Part shown: positions 1 through 10,997 of the stretch, piece after piece
Layout of the letters: each line of letters begins with the position of its first letter
Numbering within the stretch: position 1 is the first letter of the stretch
From: Sialis fuliginosa
Taxonomy: Eukaryota; Arthropoda; Insecta; Megaloptera; Sialidae
Reading direction: 5' to 3'
Assembly (NCBI GenBank): GCA_961205875.1
Contig: OY540810.1
Span: 32,674,001 to 32,738,000 of the forward strand
Length of the DNA stretch: 64,000 bases
Made by a program: the position numbers and the translations under genes
Notes under the pieces: generated by a model
Seen by the model: the letters and a program-made list of their open reading frames with translations, nothing else
Databases searched by the model: none
What the model was told of the DNA's origin: nothing

Positions 1-886
1 TTTATTTTCAATATTTTTATCTAAGAAATATTATTTTTCATAGTTATTTATTTTATAATATCACAAATATATCGACGGTATCCAGGCCAAATAGCGTAAC
101 CCTAAAAATGGAAAATATATATTTTCTTTCTTTCGATCCGTCTCAAAAACCCATAATTCACAAAAATTCGAAATTATTCATATAATAAGAAATACTAAGA
201 ATGACATTTTGGATCAACGTATTCCCCATCGATATTAAGAGATAACCTCGGAGGCACGAATTCAACGAAAATATGTTAGATTTTTAATTGCGTAAAAATT
301 TAAGCTAATTTTTATAAGATTTTGTACATATTGCCGACTTAATTAATTAAGAATAATGTTTTTCGTTATCCTATAAAACATTAATTTGATAAAAACTCGC
401 CTGAAAATTTGTTTACCATCCCTCCCATTAAAAAAAACTAAGTCTCCCTAGACTTCTATTATATGTAATGTTGTGTCCTTGTTATTAATAAAAAATAATA
501 TTTGTTTGATTATATAAAAACTTATATTAAACTAACCACGTCTTGTTTTACTCCGAAATTATTTCGTCCAAATTAATATTTTCAGTATATTCATCTTCTA
601 TACTAATTGTAAGTAGGTTCACCAAAGGGCTCCCTTCGTGCGGGGCCCGCCGGTATTACGGGCTCTTCAGGCCCTATTCCTACGCCTCTGATTGTCAGCA
701 TAACACCTAAAATAAAATTTTAACAAAAACATAATTTTAGACAAAAAAAGTTGAAGATTTTCAACTTGATTTTTTGGTTCTTTTTTTAAATTTTACCTCC
801 TCCCCTAACTTTTGGTGGTCGACCCTTTTTACATTTTCGAGCTATTTAAATATAGCTATATGTGTTCTTTATCGAATATATTTCAG
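1..886. other. Non-coding DNA left of the first visible HisCl exon
   Basis: This is AT-rich sequence with no exon that I can recognise. Because the channel gene to the right starts mid-domain, this stretch is most likely intron of that gene. A GC-rich patch at about 615-690 ends in CCTACGCCTCTG, the reverse complement of a hAT-type terminus (CAGAGGCGTAGG), so it is probably the right end of a degraded hAT element. Its left end was not found. Confidence 0.5.
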
Positions 887-3800
887 ATTACTGGAAGTGG
901 ATTGGTTGAAGAATATGTGGAGACCAGATTCGTTTTTTAAGAATGCAAAGAGTGTTACATTCCAAACAATGACCATTCCCAATCACTATTTGTGGCTTTA
1001 TAAAGATAAAACTATGTTGTATATGGTAAAGTAAGTACTTGTGACTTGAGAAAAGATGAGGGTGAATGTTAGACTTATTTTGTGTTTATTTTATAGGTTG
1101 ACATTAAGGTTATCCTGTGCAATGAACTTCTTAATTTATCCTCACGATACTCAAGAATGCAAACTTCAAATGGAAAGCTGTAAGATTTTGATATAAAATT
1201 CTATAATTTAAAAAAAATTATTTTTGGGTATCGAAAACGAATTTGACATTAAAAAAAAACTCGCTGACCTCCAAAATGTTTGCTATTCCCGGGAAAAAAT
1301 TTCAGATCTGAAGTGATCAAATCAGATCGTAATAGATCTGCATTTTGAGACAACATCATATTTTTTCACTGGTTTTTGATCAGTGGAGACCTGCAAAGAT
1401 CTACAAAGATCTCTAAATGATAAGAGATTGAAACGTTGAAAATTCATGAAATTTCAACGTTGAAAATTCATGAGTTTTTAACGTTACAACGATTTTCAGA
1501 GATCTTTGTAGATCTTTGCATGTCTCCACAGATCAAAAACCAGTGAAAAATATTGTTGTCTCAAAATGCAGATATACCACGATCTGATTTGATCACTTCA
1601 GATCTGAAATTTTTTCCCGGGTTGTTAAAAAATGTAAAAACATAATAAATAATTTTTAGAGCCTCCACGGTCCGTGATAAATTTTTTTGGTTAAATCTAA
1701 TGATTGACTATTGTATGGTTAGGGAATCTGTATTTGATAAGTCAATAACCATATTTTTTATCTGTTGTTTGGCTATACGAATTAATATTTTAGTATCTCA
1801 CACAACGGATGATATGATTTTCCAATGGGATCCCGATGTACCACTCGTGGTTGATGAAAATATTGAACTGCCTCAACTGCAGTTGGTTAAAAACTACACT
1901 GCAGATTGTACCCAAGTTTATTCGACAGGTAAGAACGTTTACATGAATCGTTTCGGTATGTATAATGTATTGCATATTACATTAAATCCCGGCTCCGATA
2001 TTCTACGTAAGATCATTTTTCCTTAGGTCTACGACCAGAATTCTATTAATCTCAATTTATCGAAGACCGTCTTTATATCTGTTTATCTGTCTGTCACAGC
2101 AAAATATCTCGTATATTATATAGGCTTGAAACTTGATTTTCTAAGAAAATATGTAAAGTTATTATTACCCTAGATACTGGTGGAAAATTTTTTATGGGGG
2201 TATTCGTATGAAATAGTTATTTCATGAAAGAAACGTTGAAACAATTTAAAAACAATTATCAAAGTTGCAATGATAGCATTTTACCTATCACGGTCTACGT
2301 AGCAAGTTCTAAGCAATATACGATAAAACGCCTAAGGATCTTTTGTGTAAATAATAACAATTTTAATTAAAGAAAAAATTTGTTACTTGAAAAAACATTT
2401 TCGTTGTCATATTTATTTTCGACCATTAATCGATTTTTAGTTACTTTACGTAGATTCTCGAAGCCGGTATGATTTGTGCTAATTTAACAATTCCCCTAAA
2501 GAAAATGTTACATTTTATTTTTAAGGTAATTTCACTTGTCTGGAGGTCATATTTGTGCTGAAGAGACGGCTGGGATATTATCTGTTTCACACATACATAC
2601 CCACCTGTTTAATTGTCATTATGTCTGTAAGTATTCTCCTCATAAGAAGTGCTTGCAAATCTACGTCGAAACAATCTGTAGAAATTGGATCTCCAGTAAA
2701 ATAGGTTACAAATTATATTATTTTGTAGATTTTGAGTTTTTTTATATACAGGATAGTTCAATAGTGCGTCCGGTTTTCCTAGCGCACGAGATAGAAAAAA
2801 AAAGTTTGGTACATAATATTATTGGTCGTAAAATTATTTTCAACAATACAGGGTGTACCATTTTTGTTACTATTTACCAGGACAAACATTATTGCTAAAG
2901 AAATTCATCGCTTCAAAAAAAACGAGGTTGCTACGATTTTTTATGGTTAAGCCTGCATATGTATTATTTTTCGAAAAAAAATTTATAATTTGGCAACACT
3001 ATCACTAAATCAAAAAATGAACAGGCATTAATGTAGAGGTTAAAAAATGACATCGGAAGATTTAAAACGTTACAAGGCGTTCGATTTAAAAAATCTTTGG
3101 TTTTGTTATAGCGCAAAAATATTGTTGAAAATAATTTTATGACATTGATCTTTTCAAACCAATAATATTATGTATCAAACTTTTTTTCTATGTCCTATGG
3201 GAAGTGCGCTAGGAAAACCGGACGCACTACTGAACTATACCTTGTATATGTATAGTTTTGATAAAAATATTTAATTATATAGATATTCATGCTTTTTAGA
3301 TAGTACATTAGCATTAGTGAACAGTTTGATTTAATCTATGTTATTATTTTTATGTTTAAAAATTAGAAATATGTTAAATATACTGTTTATTTTATATTAT
3401 GTAGGTTTATCTTATTATGCATGTATAAATTGTATTTTATATTTCTACATTGATATAATTATAGCATACAGGGCCGCCGTTACATTTATAAGTGGAGCAA
3501 ACACTCGCCTGAAGTGATAAATTGAATAGGATGCCAAAACGACAATTTTTATAAAATTTTACTTTTCCCATTTATTTATTTGTTAAATACTTTTTTCATA
3601 TTCCGGAAAGAAAAAAAATGACTTATAAGACGCAAAAAAATTTTACCTTTCTTAAATCATTAATTACTTAGATAAATGCTAGAAAATGCCATTTCTAGAT
3701 TTCTCATTATCAGTTAATAAAAACTTAATAACAATGCGATGCTTTTACGTAAATATGCATAATTAGAAAATAGATATTATTATTTTTTATTGTTTGTATG

Positions 3801-6381
3801 CATTAAATATTAAATATAAGTAATTACTATAATGTTTTTGAGTTTTAATATTCATTTTCAGTTTTTAGGTTCAGGATTTAAAAATTATTATTATTTTTAA
3901 CAATTTTAAACAGAATTAATATCGATATAGTAGGTAATATGATTTCATTCATAAATATTTATTCTATATAATAACAACACATCTATTTTTATTATTTAAA
4001 TATAACAATAAGTACACGCAAATTTTAGTGGGTGTCTTTTTGGATCAAACCGGAAGCAGCTCCTGCTAGAGTGACCTTGGGTGTGACGTCATTGTTGACT
4101 CTATCCACTCAGCATGCCAAGTCACAAGCATCACTTCCGCCGGTATCGTATCTGAAAGCTGTAGATGCTTTTATGTCGGTTTGTACAGTGTAAGTATAAT
4201 TAACCTTTAACTACTAAAATAATAGGTATAATGCCAGTAACAAAGTATCACTGAAATTATGTATTTATTTTTATATTAAAAGCGAGATTAATATGATTTT
4301 TGTTAAAATAAAAACACAAAATACAGCAATCCACTATGCTAAAACACCAGTCAGAGTGGATGACGTCACGGCTAAGTAAACATAATTTTTGTTTCATTAA
4401 TATCTGCACTGTTTATAAATTATTTTGTGGTTTTAAATTATCAATTTCCTCAGTTTTGTGTTACCAAAACTAAAACCGAGAAATGTTAGCGATGGAACAA
4501 GGATTTATTATGGTTTACAAGGAGTCTTTACATAGCTATAGGCGTGACGTCAACACCTGCGAGCGTTTTGGCGTCAAAGTCAAAATTAGTTTTAAAAGAG
4601 TCAATTTTTGTGATTAAACCTTTATTTTCTGCAGAAATAAGTATTTTTTTGGAAATAGGAGACACGTAAGATTATCATAAAATAGTTTTTAAAAATTAGG
4701 CATCATACCTATTGTATTTTTGAAAAAGACAAAAAAATAAAATTATTTTTTATTTTTGTAGTTTTGTGTTCATGGCCTTGATGGAATACTGTCTCGTCAA
4801 CATTGTCTTGGGAGATTCCGATGCTCCGAAACCACCAGAACCGCCTAAATTAGATCCAATATTCAACTTGGCGCCCAAAGTACGTACATCTATTGTATGT
4901 ATCACAAAAAATTACATCTACATTATACCTAAATCATCGTTTCTTAAATTTTTGTGTTTTGCGAATCTTATGCTCGGTATTATAAAGAATTTGCTCGAGT
5001 GCAAAAGTTAATTAGCTTGTGGCTAACGCTATCTGCTAGGTATTGAATATAAAAGACAACACACTTACAGATGTAGCAAATGAAATCGTACATATGATGA
5101 CCTTGGCGCATGCACGTTAAATAGAAATCAGTATAAGTGCTGCCAAGTGTACCTCATAAAATGCATAGCATTTACATTATTATACTTTTATTACCACTCC
5201 TCTAGAATCCTGAACAAATTCATAACGATTCGACACCTCGCAGATAGTGTTACCTCCTAAACAAATTAGTTTTGCTCTCGAGCAAATTCTTTATAATACC
5301 GGGAATTAATATTATTATTTTTAAATCAATGGAGGGCTGATAAAAATATGATGGGTGCAATATATTATTATTATATATTTTATGAAAATTCAATATTTTG
5401 TACGCCTTCATAAATCATATTTAATTTGAGAAACGTTGATCTTTACAATATTTTAATCAGAGGCGTGACTACAAATTTTGGGCCCCTAGGAAATTTTTAA
5501 GTTGGGGCCCTGGTGGTAACAAAAAAGCTAAATGACTTAGTCTTAGGGGATTAGGCGGTAATCAAAAAAAAGATTAATGGATATCTGTTGCTGGACCCCC
5601 TATGCCTGAGATCCTTGTCAGTTTGCTAGTCCAGCCACCTTGTAGTTACATCATTGATTTTACCGTTTAAAAATGTTATTTTTATTGACGAGTACTGCAA
5701 TATGTATGTAGTAAGTACTCACGTTAGGATTGCCTGTACATGTTTTTTGTGCTTGGATTTTATAATGGGTTATCCTGAAGTAAAAAAAAAAATTATTCAA
5801 TATCAGATATTATAAATAATTTGCTATTTTCACTGACGTAACAACACTACGAGGGGGGGGGGCATTGCCGCCCCTTCACCGCAATGTTGTAATCGATGAA
5901 GGACCAGATGGTTATACCATATATGTCTTATATGTCAATGGTCCCCCCTCCCATAAAAAAATTTGGACCCATCTAAAAAAATCTTGGTTACGCCATTGAT
6001 TATGTTGCCTATGGATTTACATAGAGACTGAAAACTAAATACTAAAATCTATAGATAAAAAAATACAGCTATCAATCACATCGAAAATACTTCGTAAAAT
6101 TTTATACGATCTCTTTTCCAAAGATTATATTTTTGCAATTTTTGTTGTATTCTGAACTCCTGGCAATCCTGACCAATGTTAATTACCTTCTTTATAAGGA
6201 CAATGCATTTCTTTTGGGAAACTCGACCAAGACCGTGCCGCCGAAGAAAGCAGGCCCGACACCGGCGCAGAGAAATCGTGTCAGAGCTATCAACATCGAC
6301 AGATTCTCTCGGGTCTTCTTCCCGTTCCTGTTTGCCGTGCTCAACGGCACATACTGGATCATGTTTGCTGAATACATCTGA
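887..6381 (+). CDS. ort: Histamine-gated chloride channel subunit (HisCl/Ort type), 3' seven exons
   Basis: A Cys-loop ligand-gated chloride channel. In insects this family answers histamine released by photoreceptors and sits in the postsynaptic membrane. Visible exons are 887-1030, 1097-1179, 1794-1928, 2526-2626, 4029-4189, 4762-4879 and 6199-6381, all with GT/AG borders and compatible phases. They encode the ligand-binding domain from the [12 protein letters not shown] loop, the Cys-loop ([15 protein letters not shown]) and the second disulfide region ([19 protein letters not shown]). M1 follows ([17 protein letters not shown]), then M2 with the [20 protein letters not shown] pore, M3 ([20 protein letters not shown]) and M4 ending FAEYI-stop. 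The PAR motif before M2 marks an anion channel. The match to Drosophila Ort/HisCl1, from memory of the family, is close through M1-M3. The start codon, signal peptide and first exons lie left of the window. The M3-M4 loop is short, about 65 residues, so a small exon may have been missed. GluCl and GABA receptors fit less well. Confidence 0.93.
1288..1621. mobile_element. Palindromic MITE in a HisCl intron
   Basis: Both ends read CCCGGGAAAAAATTTCAGAT and its complement. The arms continue through the DNA around GATCTGAAGTGATCAAATCAGATC and GTCTCCACTGATCAAAAACC on both sides, meeting near 1455. It is about 334 bp long, has no coding capacity and lies wholly inside the intron between exons 2 and 3. 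The superfamily is not identified because the target duplication is unclear. Confidence 0.75.
2745..3247. mobile_element. Inverted-repeat MITE in a HisCl intron
   Basis: The terminal inverted repeats share ATAGTTCA(A/G)TAGTGCGTCC followed by GGTTTTCCTAGCGCAC, on the plus strand at the left and the minus strand at the right. Internal arms also pair: TTTGATACATAATATTATTGG on the right matches TTTGGTACATAATATTATTGG on the left. It is about 500 bp and non-coding. It begins about 120 bp after the exon that encodes M1. Confidence 0.75.
3469..3540 (+). mobile_element. hAT-like left-end fragment
   Basis: CAGGGCCGCCGTTACATTTA resembles the CAGGGCCG... termini of non-autonomous hAT elements in insects. 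No matching right end was found nearby, so this is a truncated relic in the HisCl intron before M2. Confidence 0.35.
4974..5303. mobile_element. MITE family X, copy 1 (last HisCl intron)
   Basis: The termini read CGGTATTATAAAGAATTTGC at both ends in inverted orientation, followed by TCGAG(T/A)GCAAAA and an imperfectly paired CTATCTGC block. A second copy in the opposite internal orientation is at 46931-47252. Both copies share GCTGCCAAGTGTACCTCATA or its complement. It is non-coding. Confidence 0.8.
5458..5656. mobile_element. Short hAT MITE
   Basis: The left end is CAGAGGCGTGACTACAAATT and the right end is TGTAGTTACATCATTG, which is an inverted match. The flanks attttaat and attttacc agree at six of eight positions, as expected for an old 8-bp hAT target duplication. 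A related pair of ends, CACTGACGTAACAACACTAC (5831) and GGTTACGCCATTG (ending 5998), bounds a second degraded copy beside it. Confidence 0.6.
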
Positions 6382-7231
6382 ATTATTTATGTTCCTAAAG
6401 GTCTGGTACTTGAATTGGGGAAGCCGCTAAATGTTAATTGTAATGAAAAGTCTAACGTGTTCGATTTAAACTATTACGTCGAATTTTAGACGAAGCTGTT
6501 TCATGTTCGGCTTTTACCATCAGTTCTGATAAATTACTTATACTAAAGAAATGGTATGGATCTAATACGTTCGATCTTGAACTTAATTTAATTTCAATTT
6601 GTGTAGTAGGGACGACCGGTCAATAAAATACTTTTTTCTTCGGAATTACGTTTAACATCATTAAAAAAGGGTCGTAAAAAAATTGTTTATTGGTTTTCAA
6701 ATCCATGACTTTTAATTAAAATTCATCGCGATCGACATGTTGTTCATCCCTGGAATAGAATATATATTCCCAACTCAATATATTAATATAAAAAGTTTTT
6801 CCAATTCGAGTACTGGCTAAAAAAAATTGTTCTTTAACTAATTTATGGTTGTGGATCAATAAGTATTACGTTTTATTTCTTGATTCATGATCTTTGTTTA
6901 AGATCCACCAATCCAATTCCTTTTTTCTCAGTGCCCTTTATTCAAAAATTCTGGATGACATTTTTTAGTTTTTATGATTATTAAGTTATGAAAATAAGAA
7001 TTAGATGAAATCATAAAAAATACAAATTCATTAATTATTTAGAAAAATATTGATTGCTAAAATATTTTTAAAACTTTTAGTATCCACATGTTTAGAATAA
7101 CTATCAGCTTTAATTTTAAACTAAATAATTGAAATAAGCACTTATTACTTAACATACTTAATACTAACCGTAAATAAATATCAAATATTTTGTTTGGGTA
7201 GAAAATAAATCGGTATTTCTTCTACATATTC
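6382..7231. other. HisCl 3' UTR and intergenic DNA
   Basis: A canonical AATAAA lies at 6622-6627, about 240 bp after the HisCl stop codon, and is the likely polyadenylation signal. The rest, up to the MITE at 7232, is AT-rich and I see nothing else in it. Confidence 0.55.
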
Positions 7232-7974
7232 AGAGTCGATCCAGACTATCGAGCCGGCCTCGGTCCGGTCTCGCTCCAGTCAAATATAAATAAATGATAA
7301 ACAATGAAATAATTTACACTATAGATATCAGTCAGATCTCGGTCCCCAATCTCGTTCCGATACAGCATAGTGCAAAGAATATTTTACTGTAGTGGATCGA
7401 ACCCGGCATGGATTGTACTCATAGGTTTAATCCACACTATCGATCCGCTTTCGGGCCGATCTCGGTCCGGTCTCGCTTCAATGAACTATAAATAAACAAT
7501 AAAATCATTCACACTATAGGTATCGGTCAGATCTCGGTCCAATCACGCTCCGGTACAGTATAGTATTGAAGAATATTTTACTGGAGTGTGATTGAACTTG
7601 TCATGGATTGTACCCATAGTGTGAATGGGAACTTCAGTTCGTCTTCGATCATTCTAGTACTGATCACTGAGTAAAGTGCGTGATCTAAACTTACGCGATA
7701 ATGTGAATATCATAATATTTGATTGGACCGAGACCGGCCCGAGAACGGTTCGTTAATGTAAAAATATATTTCTTTTTTTTTGCTGTGCAATTTTTATAAG
7801 TATATTTTTTTCATTTTGTATTTGACATATTCTATGTTCTTTAAGAACCGTTTGAATAAATCATATTATTATAATTTTTGATTGGAGTGAGACCGGACCG
7901 AGACCGACTCGTTAATGTAAATATCATAAGATTTGATTGGAGCGAATCCAGCTCGATAGTCTGGATCGACCCTA
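7232..7974. mobile_element. DNA transposon relic with subterminal repeats
   Basis: The ends carry GTCGATCCAGACTATCGAGC on the plus strand at the left and the minus strand at the right. Inside, blocks such as TCTCGGTCCGGTCTCGCTCC recur at about 7258, 7340, 7450 and 7535, and inverted after 7720 and 7890. Repeated subterminal motifs of this kind usually mark transposase binding sites. No transposase frame remains, and the superfamily is unknown. Confidence 0.7.
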
Positions 7975-8177
7975 AGTGTGTATTTTTTAGAATATGTTCG
8001 CCAAAATTATTGATGGAATGACTGAACGAAAGTATTTATTAAATATTAATGATTCGTATTCCGCTGAAAAGAGGACAACTCTAGCATAGGAAGGATGCAA
8101 TTAATTTTAAGTATTTACCTATTTATTAAGATTAAAGTGTTTCAATACTTATGTGATTTTAAATTAGTTATGATCAA

Positions 8178-8292
8178 CAGTGGAGTAAACAGTATATATA
8201 TTTGGGGGGGGGGGGGGGGAGGCAATAACAAAAAATTATATTTTATTTTTTCAGTATTCCAGGCTCCTTGTACCCCCCTGATTACGCCACTG
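8178..8292. mobile_element. 115-bp hAT MITE with exact 8-bp target duplication
   Basis: It begins CAGTGGAGTAAAC and ends GATTACGCCACTG, and is flanked on both sides by ATGATCAA (8170-8177 and 8293-8300). An 8-bp duplication with CAGTGG.GTAA ends is diagnostic of the hAT superfamily. Its centre contains a poly-G run of about 15. Open reading frames crossing it are chance. Confidence 0.85.
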
Positions 8293-8719
8293 ATGATCAA
8301 TTTCACGCTATTTAAACAACCACAACAATTTTTGTGTTTAATCTTAAATGTAAATGAAACTGAAACCACTACGTCATCAAAATACAAAAAATATTCCAAT
8401 TTTTTCGATTAAAACTATTTGTATCAAAAAATTTTTAAGATTATACACAATTTTTATTATCTTATTTTATGTTTAGCTGGCCAACATATCGTTAATAAAA
8501 ATTCACAGGTAACTTATAACAAGTGTAGATGGCAATCTTATAAAAAATAGAACATTTTTCTTTCTTATAAACTTTCTGTAGTCGTAAGATGGTGCTAATG
8601 TCGTAAACGTTTATCACAATATAATTAATATGTATTTTGTGTTATAATATTTACGTACTTTGCCACAGTACTTTACAATAATTTATTTCGTGTATTATAC
8701 ATTATTATATGATTACAAC

Positions 8720-9192
8720 ACTAGCATCTCGCAATAAAGCATTGGCACTTTTTTTTTTTTTTCTCCGTCACCGCTTCGACCTTGCAAATCTATTATATGT
8801 GATTCAATACAAATGGCATGTTAGCTGCGTTGAAATGGCACTGCGTTTTGACGCAGTTAACTTGTAATAAATTTGCAAGTTCGAAGCGGTGACGGAGACC
8901 GTTTCTGTAAAGTGCTAAGGCTTAACGGCGTAATTGGGACGTTTTTATGCCTCGCGAGTGTCTTCAAGCAAAACTATGTACTATGTACTAATATATATTG
9001 TGTATAATAACACTAACTATAAAACAATGATAGGAAAGGAAACTTACACAATACTTACCTTTAGAATATATATTTAGTACGTACAGTGCATGATTTACAA
9101 CTGAAAAAGAAATATAAATATAAAATTTAAAAGCGCCGTTATTGCGAAACGCCGCGCCGTTAAGCGAGTAGCCTTTATTGCGAGGTGCTACT
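8720..9192. mobile_element. Nested inverted-repeat element
   Basis: The outer ends pair: CTAGCATCTCGCAATAAAGC at the left against the complement of GCCTTTATTGCGAGGTGCTA at the right. Inside lies a tighter inverted repeat (8763-8897) whose arms are CTCCGTCACCGCTTCGACCT and its near-complement, framed by GGCACTTT/AAAGTGC. It is a non-autonomous DNA element of unknown superfamily with no coding sequence. Confidence 0.6.
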
Positions 9193-9314
9193 TAAGGTGG
9201 GCTCCTTGGCAACCCAAAATAAATATTATCCGATTTTTTACTGGATAACTCGTCCAGAGCCCCTTACAGCTGTAGGCATTCTGTAGTTACGCTACTGTAT
9301 TGTATTCGAATTAG

Positions 9315-9365
9315 TGGAGACTATAGACATAGAGACATGGACTGTGCATTCTGTATTAAATGTGT
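9315..9365. repeat. Repeat family Z terminus, copy 1
   Basis: TAGACATAGAGACATGGACT followed by GTGCATTCTGTATTA recurs at about 26329 and, with both ends, at 50432-50640. Only one end is present here. A separate hAT-like left end, CAGTGGTGTAACTAG, occurs at 9521. Confidence 0.6.
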
Positions 9366-9967
9366 AAAAAAATGTTTGAAAACGTCAATTTATATTTTAT
9401 AAAATAATACATTAATACATCTTTGCGATGATTCTACCCAGAGTCAAAGAACTTCTAATTTTTTAAAAGATTCGATTATAAAAATTATTGTGGCAAGGGG
9501 TCATGCCCCACCCCCCTCTGCAGTGGTGTAACTAGAAGTTAATTTATGACAAAAATATTTATGTTTACAATATCTTGGGAGTTAAGAATCAAAATTCAAA
9601 AACAATGATTAATAATACCATAAATTAGTATAACAGCCCGATAGCAAACAAACACGCACTCATAGTAATATTATGTCTTCGACAAACGCTTACGCTTGCA
9701 AGTGTTTTTGAAATGATAGAAACAATACATTGAAATTAGATAAATAGCTGTTTGTAGTTTCTTTCCTTAAAAAAGTTCATGTATTTTATTACATCTCCGT
9801 ACTGTATATATGATATATTAAATTATCTAATAAATTTCATAGGTATATAAATATTATGATTATGATCGGTGGCAATTTTATTTATATATGTGTATATCTT
9901 TACGACACTATGTTGATATTATTTTTAATAATAAAATAATATATAGTTTTGTATTAGGTTGCTTAAT

Positions 9968-10225
9968 ACCCAGTATTGTAATGCAGCTGAATGAAATTTC
10001 ATACTTTACAAGCACTTGAAATGAGGAATCAAAGTTTAAGACATTTATTAATATTTTAACGCATGCACGGTAAGTAAAAAACAATGGTAATGAAACAGTG
10101 TAACAGTAACAGTTAATAGTAATACCACTGTTTTAATTTCTCCATCAAATCCTTATAAAATATAATAGAATTTAAAGTGTTTGCAAGCTAACAAATTTTA
10201 TTCAATTTCATTATAATACCGGGCA
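9968..10225. mobile_element. Diverged MITE of family Y
   Basis: The left end (ACCCAGTATTGTAATGCAGC, then ACAAGCACTTGAAATG) and the right end (GCAAGCTAACAAATTTTATT, then TTATAATACCGGGCA) are imperfect inverted repeats. They resemble the clearer element at 51725-52052. It is old and degraded. Confidence 0.45.
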
Positions 10226-10997
10226 TAATTTTGTTGGTTATAATATATTTTACAATTAAGTAGTTAATGTAGTTACGTTAATCTATGAATAATAAAAGTA
10301 AATATATTTTTCAAAATTAAGTATCAAATATTTATTTCTAAAACTACTCATTGGTCTTTCAAATATTAAAATCAGTGCTCCTCTCGATAAAATATTTCAT
10401 TTATATTAATTTATAGAACTGGTAATTTTTCAGGAGCAATTTAGAAAAATCAGATCAAACTATTATTGATTTAGTATTTTATCATTGTTTGTAACTACTA
10501 TAAACAGAGGTGAAGCTTGGGGTTGGCAAAACCGACCCCCACTAGGGACACAAGTTATATTTTCTGAATGTAAGGGGCAATGCTACAGGTTCTTGCTAAT
10601 GGTGCAAGGAACTAACTATAAACACTTATAATAGAATAACTTATTTCTTTTTTTAGTTCAAGCATCATTTAGATCAATATTTTAAATTATAATAATACAT
10701 ATTTCAGTATAAATTATTAGTATTTATTTTTAATAAATAAATTAGATTTACATTTATATTTTATGTATACAGCCATACTCGTGAGTTACACATTTATGTA
10801 CACTTCAATTACTACCGATCTCCGAAATTGCAACGCTTGCTTCAAAGTCACGTCTCTTTAGCGGCAGACTCTACTGCCTAATCGGCTTACATAAAGTAAC
10901 AACTAATGGATATTTTTAATTATGACATACGTGTGGAACCGAAGGTGACATTACTTTGGAGTATGACTGTATAGCTAATTCTTAAGATAATATCAAT
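10226..10997. other. Intergenic DNA and 3' UTR of the minus-strand gene
   Basis: On the minus strand an AATAAA signal lies at 10728-10723, about 270 bp past the stop codon of the coiled-coil gene, and is its likely polyadenylation signal. A CAGAGGTGAAGCTTGGGGTT block at about 10506 could be another hAT end. Nothing else was seen. Confidence 0.45.

Noticed and set aside
8095-8412. Overlapping plus and minus frames of 85-105 codons with poly-Gly or poly-Pro
   Set aside because: The homopolymer is the poly-G core of a 115-bp hAT MITE, and the rest is AT-rich chance coding.
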